Source: Dendrophyllia cribrosa (taxonomy: Eukaryota > Cnidaria > Anthozoa > Scleractinia > Dendrophylliidae). Taken from it: a DNA stretch of 64,000 nucleotides. Both the position numbers and the translations under genes were made by a program. The notes beneath the pieces are model-generated. The model saw nothing but the letters and a program-made list of their open reading frames with translations, was not told the origin of the DNA and did no database searches. Shown piece after piece: positions 53,731 to 64,000 of this stretch (positions are counted from its first letter, which is position 1; each line of letters opens with the position of its first letter). The stretch is taken from positions 5,444,112-5,508,111 of the forward strand of contig JAJLRJ010000013.1 of assembly GCA_024195265.1 (NCBI GenBank), given 5' to 3'.

Positions 53731-53839
53731 CTCTTGAAGTATAAACCTAAAGCGACTGGTTTCTGTATTTGGAGGCTTTTGGATGCGCGGTCGTGGTGGT
53801 AGATCTTCAAGAAATAGAGTCAGGTGGGAATAGCTTCTT
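53731..53839 (-). pseudogene. Exon-like remnant, 'RSYSHLTLFLEDL' type, copy 1
   Basis: Bounded by TCTTACAG and CAAGAG|GTAAGT on the minus strand. Reads RSYSHLTLFLEDLPPRPRIQ, then KPPNTETSRFRFILQE. A diverged copy with equivalent splice sites is at 55194-55307, but its length differs by 5 bp, so frame is not conserved. Unknown family. Confidence 0.4.
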
Positions 53840-54136
53840 CTGTAAGAGAAAAAGTAAAGTAAATCAGTACACGTGCTGAAAGATCCACAATACTGACTAT
53901 ACTGGTACACAGCTGCTATTTCTGACGCGTGACAAGACTAAGACTACTACTCCCCCCTTCATATGGGTGCGTTGCATCGAGTCCATCAGATGCCCTCCGG
54001 TATTTTTTAAGCATTTCCTTTAGATTCAATACTATCCTTTTTTCTTCCCCTTAGTATCGAGAAAAAAATTGTCAAAATAGACCCTGTGAGTAAAAGGTTC
54101 AGCCGATGTTACAAAATGTGTTAATGTATCTGCGAT

Positions 54137-54587
54137 TTAAGTAATGCTTCACATACGAACTACGGTAAACTTAATTGTTCTGCGGCATTGGCTCTTTCCC
54201 ACATAGAATGTCTTTGATTTCAACAATAGGGGAGGAGCTGATGGTTTATAATTCTATTTCAGTATAAAAATGAAGAAAATCCATTTGCGTCAAATATATG
54301 TTAGGAAATGTTTGTGCTTAACCAATCAGAATAGTACGTAGAAGACAATAGTTCATATTTTTGCTTCGTTCATGACGTTCCCCAAATACAATTTCTTTAA
54401 AAAATTGCATGTTGTGCGATTCGGTTTTAAATTACATGAAACCTTTAAAAACAAAATGCACCTTGGACCCTAACTTTTTAGCGGTCTTTGAGTCTAGGCC
54501 AATGGATCACTAGTTGTAACAATGAACAGTTGACATTCCATCATGCATTGCCGTTAGCACTTTCCTTCTTATGTGGATCATTACTTA
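54137..54587. mobile_element. MITE family G, copy 2
   Basis: Ends TTAAGTAATG and CATTACTTA, matching 36183-36639. The related sequence at 53157-53200 ('gcggtttaataagtcacc') lacks the insert; the duplication appears to be TA or TTA. Confidence 0.8.
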
Positions 54588-54599
54588 GTGAGTCACCTT

Positions 54600-54755
54600 G
54601 AAGCTTGAGTGAACGTCACGGCATTGTCAGTGTTTTTAATTCCGGCATCTTGGTTCTCTGATTCCACTCTTAATTAACAGCAATCAATCTAAAGTACGAC
54701 GGCGACATGCGTCAAACATGATCCCTAAGTAATTTTCTGGGCGAAGTGATCCTAA
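54600..54755 (-). pseudogene. Exon-like remnant, 'CC-SRxESENQA' type, copy 2 (broken)
   Basis: Same splice-like borders as 53189-53363, but with a deletion after the acceptor and frame breaks, including an in-frame TGA in the Cys-Cys region. Confidence 0.45.
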
Positions 54756-55193
54756 AGGAAAAGAAATCAAATACAAGTAACGTAAAATTAAAATACGATC
54801 GTTGGAATTACCATCACCTTTTTGTTTTGCAGGTAGATTTGTTCATTTCGATTCTCGCCAAATATAAGACTGCAGACTCATCAGAACCAGGCTCCACTAG
54901 CTGTCACGCAGGCTCTACTCTTTCATCTCTGTGGTCTTTAGTCGTTTTCGCAAAGTATATTTTTCCTGGCTGCTCTTAAAGGGGGATTTTCTTATTATTG
55001 CATACTTTCCTTTCTGGTAGTTTCTATTGAATAGAATTTGGCACCATGTGACCTCCCATATTTACGATTTTTCTTATTCGCATCGCTGGTCTCATCGACA
55101 CCTAACATCTGGCACCTTACATGACCAATCATTTGTAAGGACAATTGGATGTTGAACATATGTGGAATCAAAAAAAGAAACGTGGTTGCTTAC

Positions 55194-55307
55194 CTCTTGA
55201 AGCAGACACCCATAGCAAGAGGAATCTGCACTTGATGGATGCTGTTATGGAGGAAGTCTAGATCTTGATGAAATACAGAATTTAATTTGGTATATAAATA
55301 GCTTCTT
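55194..55307 (-). pseudogene. Exon-like remnant, 'RSY' type, copy 2
   Basis: Starts AGAAGCTATT after a CAG and ends CTTCAAGAG before GTAAGC. Open in one frame (RSYLYTKLNSVFHQDL) but out of register with copy 1. Confidence 0.4.
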
Positions 55308-55774
55308 CTGTAAAAGGGAAGATAAAATAAAATCAGCTTTCGTGCTCACAGATCCATAGTGTTGAATTATACTGCTACACAGCTGCTGAATCTGACGCAT
55401 AATAAGGCTAGGAGTATAGCTAGGAGTATAGCTAGTAGTATATCATCGTTTTCGAAGCAAGGAGTTCCTTTATTTGAACTTTTTCAAATGACTCCTGTCC
55501 ACCATCAACTCGTATAAAAGGAGCGTTCCATATTCACGAGTTGGCTACACTTAAGTAGAGATGGGCAAGACCCTTTAACAATCAAAGACTCTTATTAATC
55601 AGCTCGTGGATCAGCTCATTAAGATTAATGTCCAGCCTCCAACGCCGTCCGATGGGTAACGGAGGTGTTCATGGCATATCGCGGGCTCAATGCTTACAAC
55701 GGATCAGATGATCCAGTTTAATGCTACAACTCGTTCAACGCTACCTGTATTCACGAGTTAAACAGGACACAGAA

Positions 55775-56040
55775 TAGAGCAGTTTTCAATTGAGTGTGAA
55801 AAGTATTGGTTTTGCATTGCTACGCTTTGTGATTGGCCAAAAAATCTCGCGCCACTTTCTCGACCAATCAGAAGTAAAACCAAAACCAATCGTGACTTGC
55901 TCGCACTCGTTTTCCCGCGCTTGGCGCCGCCGACATGTAATTGCTTTGAGCTCTGATTGGTTCATTGGTTTGTTTACGACTGCTGTGATTGGCCAGAGTA
56001 ATAACTTTGGTTTTACGACACTCAATTGAAAACTGCTCTA
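55775..56040. mobile_element. MITE family E, copy 2
   Basis: Same ends as 34171-34455 (TAGAGCAGTTTTCAATTGAG and CTCAATTGAAAACTGCTCTA). It is part of the duplicated block. Confidence 0.85.
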
Positions 56041-56058
56041 ACATTGATCTTCACTTAC

Positions 56059-56138
56059 AAAATATGAAGAAGCATTGCAATCAAATGACAGTCGGTCTTC
56101 AACATTTAGCACTGTGATGTTAAGTTTGTCCAGAACAC
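56059..56138 (-). CDS. 80-bp exon-like segment, possible Ig-like strand, copy 1
   Basis: On the minus strand it is bounded by ATCAG and TTT|GTAAGT. Encodes VLDKLNITVLNVEDRLSFDC then NASSYF. The R-L-S-F-D-C strand resembles the Cys-bearing B strand of an Ig-like domain, but this is only a hint. The other copy (62421-62500) is the same length with identical residues, unlike the other remnants nearby. Upstream and downstream exons were not found. Confidence 0.35.
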
Positions 56139-56664
56139 CTGATTCGAACCTGAACACCACAGAAAAAACAAAACAAAACAAAACAAAACGAAACGAAACA
56201 AAAGCATGCCAGTTAATACCGGAAGACTGTTTTCCTAGTTGGGGATACGGGGAGGGTCTTTTGGGCGCTTCCCCCAAAACAAATACAAATAAGGCTCGAA
56301 GGGCTCGCTCACTCTCTCACAGGTTTCAATCGCAGCCAAGTGGGACAACATCAGGGAAGCATGTACCTGTTATTTCTGTATCTTGAAGTGTGAATGATAT
56401 CCCCAGCCACTTGATTTATCGAGGGCCATGCATATTCCAAATTCAGACTGGCGTCATTTATCTATCTGGTGGAAATAACAAATGGAGGACACAAAACAAG
56501 GAACAGAACATGTCACATTCAGTTTGGAGAAAATTGCACCAGTAACAGAGGGAACTATCTTGTAAAAGCCCGTGAGGGTTTCTTTAGTCCTGCTCCCAGC
56601 TGTAAGTATTTAAACTTAATCAACTTTTGCATTGTCAAAAAAAATGGCATACAGAGTTTTATTC

Positions 56665-57010
56665 ATAAAATAAGAGGTCAGGTTTGAATTCCATTGAAAC
56701 CACAGACTTTGGTCCGGGTTTTACCTCTCTTCTAGTGGCCCCCGACTAATATAACATGTCACCAGAATAAGTAAGAAGAACATCGTAGCAGTAGCAAAGA
56801 GGTCGGGTTCGAATAAGGCCATTATAGTCACGGATTTTGGTACCTCTCTTCTAGTGGCGCCTTATATATCATGCCATCTGAGTTAATGTAGATGACAGCG
56901 TAGTAGTGACAAAGAGGTTATAATAAGTTTGGATCCCATTGAAGCCACAGATTTTACTCCGGGCTTTTACCTCACTTCTAGTTGCCCCTTTATATAGCAT
57001 GGCACAACTT
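56665..57010 (+). repeat. Tandem array of about 125-bp units with T-arm-like core
   Basis: Three units each contain 'aagaggtcgggttcgaat...attgaagccac...ttggtccgggttttacctctcttctagtggc'. GGTTCGAAT is B-box-like, suggesting a SINE-derived satellite. The array recurs at 63315-63655 in the second block. Confidence 0.75.
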
Positions 57011-57284
57011 AAATACTAAAAGGATACTACTTACATTCCAGTCTGTTCCAGTTTCATCTTTGCATCGTACGTTTGGCGTTTGCCTTTGATCTGATCGGCC
57101 GTAGCTGGCAAATATTGGTTCTGCTTACTTTAAAGGGGCCGCCATAGAAAACCACTGCAACACCGTGAAACTCTATACTTGGTTATGGTTCTTGTAAAGA
57201 CTTTCTCTTTTCATGGCACTTCACTCACTGCTATCGTTCAATGGTGATTTATTGAATTGACCAACGGTGTGCTGAAATAAAAAG

Positions 57285-57287
57285 CTT

Positions 57288-57316
<29 letters not shown>
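57285..57316. repeat. (ATA)n microsatellite
   Basis: About ten ATA units; a longer version is at 63942-63985 at the same place in the second block. Confidence 0.92.
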
Positions 57317-57318
<2 letters not shown>

Positions 57319-60300
57319 CCTTGTAATTACTGTCAGAAGGCTTCATGCGTCTTGATTTCGCACACCAAAAAAAGTAATGAACGCGCACCAAAAAAGTGAT
57401 GAACCATAAAATGTAGTTCAGTAGCGAAGTCTATGATGGCTAAAATATCAATGAAGGTGATTTAAGACGTTGCTGGGTTTAGACGCTGCGAGATGTTCCT
57501 GAAATTAAAATATTAGTTGCCTAGAAAAATACACAGGACACAAATGAAACACAATGGCGAACTTTTATTTTCAAATGCTTTTTATTATGATCTTTACAAC
57601 TTGGCTTACACATTTATGTCATACTGATTCTCAGCAATATGTTATTACATGGTTTATACACTAATGTCACGCTTTTGAGACGCAAATAACTGAACACACT
57701 GCCAGACGTTTATTTCAAACTTTATTCTCAACAAATAAGAGCCATAAGATGGCTTGCACACTATTACATTTCTACTGAACAATGCTTACCGGGACCGATC
57801 GCAAGTTGAAGTACATGAAATTTTGTCGAATGCGTACAAGCTGCGTTGAAGATCGAAGAAAAAAAAAGGAACGGTTTCGTTCGTGGCTGAAGGTTTCGCC
57901 AAAAAACGAGTTGTTTCAGTGAAGAAAAAAAAGGACGTTTCCCATCTGAAATGTAATCATTGGGTTAGTATTGTCCCTGAAATAAAATCATCCATTAGTG
58001 TTGTTGCTTAGAGAAGTAGATAATGTTTTAGAATAAAGACACAAGACACACCAAGTTTTTAAGTTTTATTTCTTAGATTTATTTCAAATACAGCGCTTTT
58101 ACACTTATCTTTAACTATGACACAGGACCTATGAACTATACATGAGGGGATGCGCTCCTACATGAAAAATAGCGTCCAGAAAAACCGAAGAGTATTCCCG
58201 CGTCCAGAAAACGGAATACCCTAGGGGCCCCCCAGACGGTGCGCAGGGGTCATCTTTCAGCTTGCTATCGAGTCTTTCTCGATACCAAGCCTTCAAATGT
58301 CCACAGTTAAATAGTGAACAAACAAACAAGCCGAATTCGAAAACAAATCGAAGAGCCAAAAAAATTGAGATCGAAAAAGAAAATGAAATTTTGAATCGAA
58401 AGCCGGACCGAACTTATGTAGATGATAACACCAAACACAGCCATTGCTATCTTACAACATACTCTTTACAGAGATTACCTATAGATTCACCAGCACGATG
58501 TGCAATAATTAACGGTACGCGGTTCAAGCAGTGATTGTGAACTGGTGTTATCTCCCAGCGTGATACAACTTCGTGGCTGTATCATGCAGTTAGCCCCACG
58601 TACTTCAAGCCAGCGGTTGTCACTGACTGCTATCCATGTCCGACCGTTGGCTTACGTTACTGTGCCGGCCGACCGGCCAGTAGCACTTTTTCTCGATGGC
58701 GTTATGAAAACATAACCGGAGTCACTTAAAATATCCAATATTTCCAATTCAGATTAAACCAATTATATTACTTTGCAGTCCAGAGGATTGTTGCCATCGT
58801 GAAAATGTGCTATCTGTTACTACGAGAAACCGAAAAGAAGATTTCACAAGGAAACTTTATGGGGTTTCTAATAGTAGATAATGTTTCAGAATAAAGACAC
58901 AAGACACACTACGTTTTGAATATTTATTGTTCTAGATATATTTTAGTTTAATAATTTAAAATGCGCTATCACTTACTATGAGAAACCGATACGACAGATT
59001 TCACAAGGAAACCCTCCGTATGAGTTCTATAAGCTATCTACGTCTACGATTTGTAGACGATCTAAGCTCTCTCGCTAGCGTGGTGCACCGAGGCCTTTCT
59101 TGAAGAGGAGACTTATCACAAGACAAGATTAAAAAAGAGACAAATCTCCGCGATCTCACCTAGAATTCGCCTGGGTATCACCGCGACATCGTCGTCGTCG
59201 TCGTCGGCTACTAGACTTACAATTTGTAAACTATCTACACTAAGGCGTGTGCATTGTCCCATAATATCCCATAATGTCATGATTAACCTGTAATCTAATT
59301 TATGCTGGCAGATTTGGCAGTGAGCTACTACCTCTGTTTATAACCCCCTATCAAGCCTTTATTGGCGTTTTGTTTTTGGAATGAATGCCGTGAAAAAAAT
59401 CTCTCAAGTTATCTATCACTCTGTGTGCCCATTGTTGGGTACATGTAGCCAATTTCATAGAGGTAATAGCCAACCAAAAATGGCAGCCTACCTGTCTGTC
59501 TGTAACTAGAGAGGCCACTAAACCCGTAAGGAGTGGCCAAATAAGGTCTCCTTCCAACAGTTGAATGGCCTGCAGCCTCCAGTTTCTTAAGTTGTGTCAT
59601 AATTAACATATCTGGGTGAACCTTACGGAAGGAAGAGAAAGAGAGAGACAGAAAGAGAAAGCTTCACTTAAATACAGCGCTTGGACTGTCAAGTGAAACG
59701 TAATTGATCAACCTAATTTCGCACAATTATGCGGGAGAACGAAATGACGACGACGAAGAAGTGTTTCCGAAAAAAAAAAAACCGAAGCCGAATCTCATTC
59801 GGAGAAAAAAAATGAGCCGATCGAACACAGTACTAGATTTACGTGCAAAGAAACCCAAGCCCCAAATAAAAGGAAACAGGGAAAAAGGATGCCAGCCCAG
59901 GGGTCCCACTAGTTAATTAAATTAACTAAGTTAAGCCGAATAAGAAGTCAGCGGACTTCTGGCCGAAAGTGTGTGCGTCAGCGGTATGTGTTGTAAGATT
60001 CATCCAGAGCTCTATTATATTTACCCACCATTCCCAACCCACAAGAAATTGACTGACCAAATTACTAAGATGACCATTGGGTGTTTTGTGGTACCGGCGA
60101 AGACCATTGGGCATGCTGTGGTACTGGGGTGAACAATTGGTGTACTGTGGTTGACCATTAGGCATGCTTCAGTGCTGAGGATTCAATGGTTGATCTGTAC
60201 TCGGTGGATGAAACAGTGTTAGCCATGTACAAGTGACGCTCAGGAAGGAGAAGGAAACTAGAAAACAAGAAAAAAAACATTCCATTCACTTATCACAGTT

Positions 60301-60354
60301 TGCTCCAGTTGATACCTATTCGATTTTGAAAATTAAAATTATAGGCTCCTATAG
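57317..60354. other. No gene recognised
   Basis: A short direct repeat ('tagataatgttttagaataaagacacaagacacac') lies at 58015-58055 and 58876-58912. A GTC run (about 59190-59205) and A-rich tracts near 57850 and 59770-59810 are the only other notable points. Open frames lack recognisable domains. Confidence 0.4.
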
Positions 60355-60720
60355 TCTGGTTTCCATATAATCGCAAGGATCGCAGCGATCGCAGAAAAAA
60401 GTGTTGTGGGATCCTTGCGATCATATGGAAATCAAAAACTTTGCGATCCTTGCGATCGCTGCGTTCGCAATCGCAGAGGTAGAAAAATTTTTATCTCTGC
60501 GATCCTTGTGATCGAGAGCTTTTTATATGTAAACCACTCTTGCGATCCCAAGAGATCCAAAATGTCCCAGAAAGCATTGCACACCAAAGCCTTGTACCCC
60601 ATAATGCACTTAAAGTTTATCGGATCCAGGCCTACTCGACGTTTCCTTGCGATCGCTGCGATCATATGGAAACTTGCGGTCTCAACGATCGCAAGGACCG
60701 CAATTATATGGAAACCAGGC
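60355..60720 (-). mobile_element. CGATCG-rich MITE family J, copy 2 (inverted)
   Basis: Ends TCTGGTTTCCATATAATCGC and GCAATTATATGGAAACCAGG; contains the complement of the copy 1 core (CAAAATGTCCCAGAAAGCAT). Confidence 0.88.
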
Positions 60721-60889
60721 ATATGAGCCAAATCGTGAATACGAAACAACCTTCGGAATTTAGAAAACGAAATTGAAAATTGAATTTCAAATACAAGGAT
60801 TTCTCCCACACTGGAAATATATCTTTTGAAAATGTGAAAGTATCAAATTTATCGGAAAAATGCGGAAATTCTGTAGTTTAGAGGGGCTG

Positions 60890-61255
60890 TCATCATTTTT
60901 AGTGTTATTTTTTAAAAAAGCGAAAAAACGTTTTTATATCGTTGGAAACGCAAAAATAATGGTCCAGTTTTGTTTAAAATTGTTTTACGAGTATAATGAA
61001 ACTATAAACAAGTGTCTCTGACTACAGATGGTCCGGATGGAGGATGGAAATGGATTGAAACTTGAAAAAAATGACCAATTTTTTCAAGTTCGTTCAATGT
61101 GTTTTGGAAAATGTGCTAACTGATTATTGTTTATTCTTTCTACAACAAGTGACTTGATATCTTGTTCTTGGTGTTCTAAGAGCTCGAGCGTTTCGTGTTT
61201 GAAGTAAAATGCTTAGTTTTAATTCTAGCACTGTCTGAGCCATAACATAGCCCTT
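60890..61255 (+). mobile_element. Family K element with AGGGGCTNT ends
   Basis: Starts AGAGGGGCTGTCATCATTTT and ends CATAACATAGCCCTTTAA. The left part is shared with 42160-42330 and partly with 52830-52965. The ends resemble those of the TTAA-type MITE at 47798-48241, and the right end is followed by TTAA. Confidence 0.6.
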
Positions 61256-62049
61256 TAAAACTCTCAACCTTCGAAGGTCAAAAATTAAAAATAAAAAGGC
61301 ATTTATTTGACCAAAATAAAGTTTAACTTTGAGTTCAGTCTAACATTTTTCAAAAGCAAAATTTAAAAATCTTAAATTGGCGGAAGTTGATTTCAGAAAA
61401 AGCATTTTAAATGAAAGTTAAAAAACAAGAAAAACTAAAAGGTGTCAAACTCCTAAATGAGTTGCCGATTTGGAGAACTTTTCGTGACATTTAGCTTAGC
61501 ACTTGCGGAGGAAAGAGTCATCATTGAACCAAAATTTGTCAGAAGTTGGATTTTAAAACGAATGTGTGTTTAGCTTGTATTTGCTCGTCCGATAGTTTTT
61601 GGCGTGTTGTCCCGCGCGCACTTCAGCGACTTTGAAAACGTGGCTAAAATTCTCGAGAATTTTATTAAAGAAATAAAAAACGCGCCGAGTGCATTGTTGA
61701 GTTTCAGAAGCATGCGGAAAATTAAGAACACGAGAAGTGCAGAGAGAAGCACGAGCCAAGGATCTCGCACTTAAACATATGATACCCGATTTAGGGTGTC
61801 AGCTCCATTGTACACCTCCATTGTACTAGGAAAATTATGTATTCTAATATATTCTATGGTATTGTATTCTATTGTATTGTCGTTCTTTTGTGTTCTAATA
61901 TTCTATTGTTTTAACAAAAGAATAAATGTTAACCCTAAATCGCGCAAGGTATACTTAAAAACGGTTATAATGAACCTTATGTCACGCGCGTGCTTTATCG
62001 ATTTAATATATATATAGATAGGCAGAGCCTAACAGCGTCGCACTTTGCA
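61256..62049. other. No gene recognised
   Basis: AT-rich. It ends with TATATATATAGATAGGCAGA then GCCTAACAGCGTCGCACT, the same kind of end as family B repeats at 1041 and 27150, directly abutting the second copy of the large duplication. Confidence 0.4.
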
Positions 62050-62125
62050 GCGGATCAGATGATCCAGTTTAATGCTACAACTCGTTCAACGCTACCTGTA
62101 TTCACGAGTTAAACAGGACACAGAA

Positions 62126-62398
62126 TAGAGTAGTTTTCAATTGAGTGTGAAAATTGTTGGTTTTTCATTGCTACGCTTTGTGATTGGCTAAAAAAATCTC
62201 GCGCCACTTTCTCGACCAATCAGAAGTAAAACCAAAACCAATCGTGACTTGCTCGCACGCGTTTTCCCGCGCTTGGCGCCGCCGACGTGTAGTTGCTTTG
62301 ATCTCTGATTGGTTCATTGGATTGTTTACAACTGCTGTGATTGTCCAGAGTAATTACTTTGGTTTTGGTTTTACGACACCCAATTGAAAACTGCTCTA
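62126..62398. mobile_element. MITE family E, copy 3
   Basis: Left end TAGAGTAGTTTTCAATTGAG, right end CAATTGAAAACTGCTCTA. Duplicated together with its block. Confidence 0.85.
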
Positions 62399-62420
62399 AG
62401 AAACATTGATCTTCACTTAC

Positions 62421-62500
62421 AAAATATGAAGAAGCATTGCAATCAAATGACAGTCGGTCTTCAACATTTAGCACTGTGATGTTAAGTTTGTCCAGAACAC
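62421..62500 (-). CDS. 80-bp exon-like segment, possible Ig-like strand, copy 2
   Basis: Same length, borders and residues as 56059-56138 (VLDKLNITVLNVEDRLSFDC, NASSYF). Confidence 0.35.
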
Positions 62501-62747
62501 CTGATACGGAACCTAAATTCCACAGAAGAAACAAAACAAAACAAAAAGAAACAAAAGAATGCCAGTTAATACCGGAAGACTGTTCCTAGTTGGGGATATG
62601 GGGAGGGTTTCTGGAGTGCTTCCCCCCAAACAAATAAAAATAAGGCCCGAAGGGCTCGCTTAATCTCTCCCCCACCCCCCCCCCCCCACCCAACCCCCAC
62701 CCCCGTTATCACTACGTGTACATGTCCATACGATGTAATAAGTTTAC

Positions 62748-62934
62748 CTTGAAGTTTGAGTGAACTTCATAGCATTTTCAGCATTTTTAATTCCGGCAGC
62801 TTGATTCTCTGATTCCACTCTTGATTCACAGCAAACTAAAGTACGACGGCGACATGCGTCAAAGACGATCCTAGAGAAACAAGGGCTGGGTATCCCCTTC
62901 AAAATCTCAAAGAAATTTCCTGGGCGGAGTGATC
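62748..62934 (-). pseudogene. Exon-like remnant, 'CC-SRxESENQA' type, copy 3
   Basis: Bounded by CCTTTAG and CAAG|GTAAAC on the minus strand; reads CRRRTLVCCESRVESENQAA. This is the best preserved of the three copies and is absent from the first large duplication block. Confidence 0.45.
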
Positions 62935-63941
62935 CTAAAGGGAACAAATGAAATACAAGTTAAGTCTGGATCAGCCACAGGTTTCAATCGTAGCCAAGTG
63001 GGACATCATCAGGGAAGCATGTACCTGTGATTTCTGTAACGTGAAGTGTGAATGATATCCCCAGCCACTTGATTTATCCTGGGCCATACTCCAAATTCAG
63101 ACTGGCGTCATTTTTCTATCTGGTGGAAATAACAAATGGAGGACACAAAACAAGGAACAGAACATGTCACATTTAGTTTGGAGAAAATTGCACCAGTAAC
63201 AAAGGGAACTATCTTGTAAAAGCCCGTGAGGGTTTCCTTAGTCCTGCTCCCATCTGTAAGTATTTAAACTTAATCAACTTTTGCATTGTTAAGAAAATGG
63301 CATACAGAGTTTTATTCATAAAATAAGAGGTCAGGTTTGAATCCCATTGAAACCACAGACTTTGGTCCGGGTTTTACCTCTCTTCTAGTGGCCCCCGACT
63401 AATATAACATGTCACCTGAGTAAGCAAGAAGAACATCGTAGCAGTAGCAAAGAGGTCGGGTTTGAAAAAGGCCATTATAGTCACGGATATTTGTACCTCT
63501 CTTCTAGTGGCGCCTTATATAACATGCCATCTGAGTTAATGTAGATGACAGCGTAGTAGTGACACAGAGTTTTAAGTTTGAATCCCATTGAAGCCAAACA
63601 TTTTACTCCGGGCTTTTACCTCTTTTCTAGCTGCCCCTTTCTATAGCATGGCACAACTTAAATACTAAAAGGATACTACTTACATTCAAGTCTGTGTTCC
63701 AGTGTCATCTTTGCATTGTAAGTTTGGTGTTTGCCTGTGATCTGATCGGCCGTAGCTGGCAAATATTTATTCTGCTTACTTTAAAGGTATCGCATAGAAA
63801 ACCACTGTAACACCGTGAAACTCTATACTTGGTTATGGTTCTTTTAAAGACTTTCTCTTTTAATGGCACTTCCCTCTGAGTCTGCTATCGTTCAATGGTG
63901 ATTTATTGAATTGACCAAAGGTGTGCTGAAATGAAAAGCTA

Positions 63942-63954
63942 ATAATAATATAAT

Positions 63955-63985
<31 letters not shown>
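63942..63985. repeat. (ATA)n microsatellite
   Basis: Longer allele-like version of 57285-57316. Confidence 0.92.
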
Positions 63986-63986
<1 letters not shown>

Positions 63987-64000
63987 GACCTTGTAATAAA

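Larger units (their letters stand above)
55704..57316 (+). repeat. Large direct duplication, copy 1
   Basis: Begins GGATCAGATGATCCAGTTTA and runs to the (ATA)n tract. It matches 62050-63985 in the same orientation with few changes. It contains MITE E (55775-56040), an 80-bp exon-like segment, and the T-arm-like tandem units at 56665-57010. Confidence 0.9.
62050..63985 (+). repeat. Large direct duplication, copy 2
   Basis: Matches 55704-57316, with about 310 bp (62669-62978) that copy 1 lacks, including a C-rich tract and the exon-like remnant at 62748-62934. It reaches almost to the window end, so its far border may lie outside. Confidence 0.9.

Noticed and set aside
56421..56605. Plus-strand frame with GGHKTRNRTCHIQFGENC resembling a thrombospondin type 1 repeat ending at a good donor
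   Set aside because: The second copy of the block (63060-63260) has an in-frame stop in the same place (CAC ATT TAG), and the Trp-rich start of a TSP1 repeat is missing.

Overview
The window looks like intron-rich, AT-rich nuclear DNA from an anthozoan cnidarian, most likely a stony coral. The reasons are split genes with GT-AG introns and matching phases, CUB/mucin, WSC-like, SAM and beta-1,3-galactosyltransferase proteins, a Penelope-like element, LINE remnants, a tRNA-Thr-derived SINE and a very dense population of short inverted-repeat transposons (MITEs). The species cannot be named from the sequence alone. There is no CRISPR array, operon or rRNA, and no prokaryotic defence locus.

Layout. 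(1) About 3.36-20.58 kb, plus strand: a gene for a type I membrane protein with CUB domains, a Ser/Thr-rich stalk built from a 15-bp coding minisatellite, one transmembrane helix and a short tail. All five internal junctions fit in phase; the 5' end is missing. Its introns hold SINEs, MITEs, a TTAA-flanked foldback element, a 5'-truncated LINE and a truncated integrase-like gene. (2) About 21.46-23.79 kb, minus strand: a decayed Penelope-like retroelement with reverse transcriptase and GIY-YIG parts. A fragment with an L1/Tx1-type C-terminus follows at 24.6-25.15 kb. (3) 25.45-27.69 kb, plus strand: a two-exon gene for a SAM-domain-only protein of 68 residues. (4) 31.75-36.97 kb, minus strand: a complete four-exon gene for a secreted 307-residue protein with two WSC-like cysteine-rich repeats. 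(5) 41.45-44.97 kb, plus strand: a complete two-exon gene for a 458-residue type II Golgi beta-1,3-galactosyltransferase; its 3' end has been copied in tandem downstream. (6) 53-64 kb: mostly gene-poor, duplicated DNA with minus-strand exon-like remnants, including a block of 1.6-1.9 kb present twice in direct orientation.

The genes do not form a pathway. Three of the four encode secretory-pathway products (a membrane receptor-like mucin, a secreted Cys-rich protein and a Golgi glycosyltransferase). The strongest structural theme is transposon nesting: several repeat pairs inside the window give both the filled and the empty version of one insertion site, so element ends and target duplications can be read directly (hAT-like at 434-767, TTAA-type at 47798-48241, a MITE at 43587-43720, another at 54137-54587).
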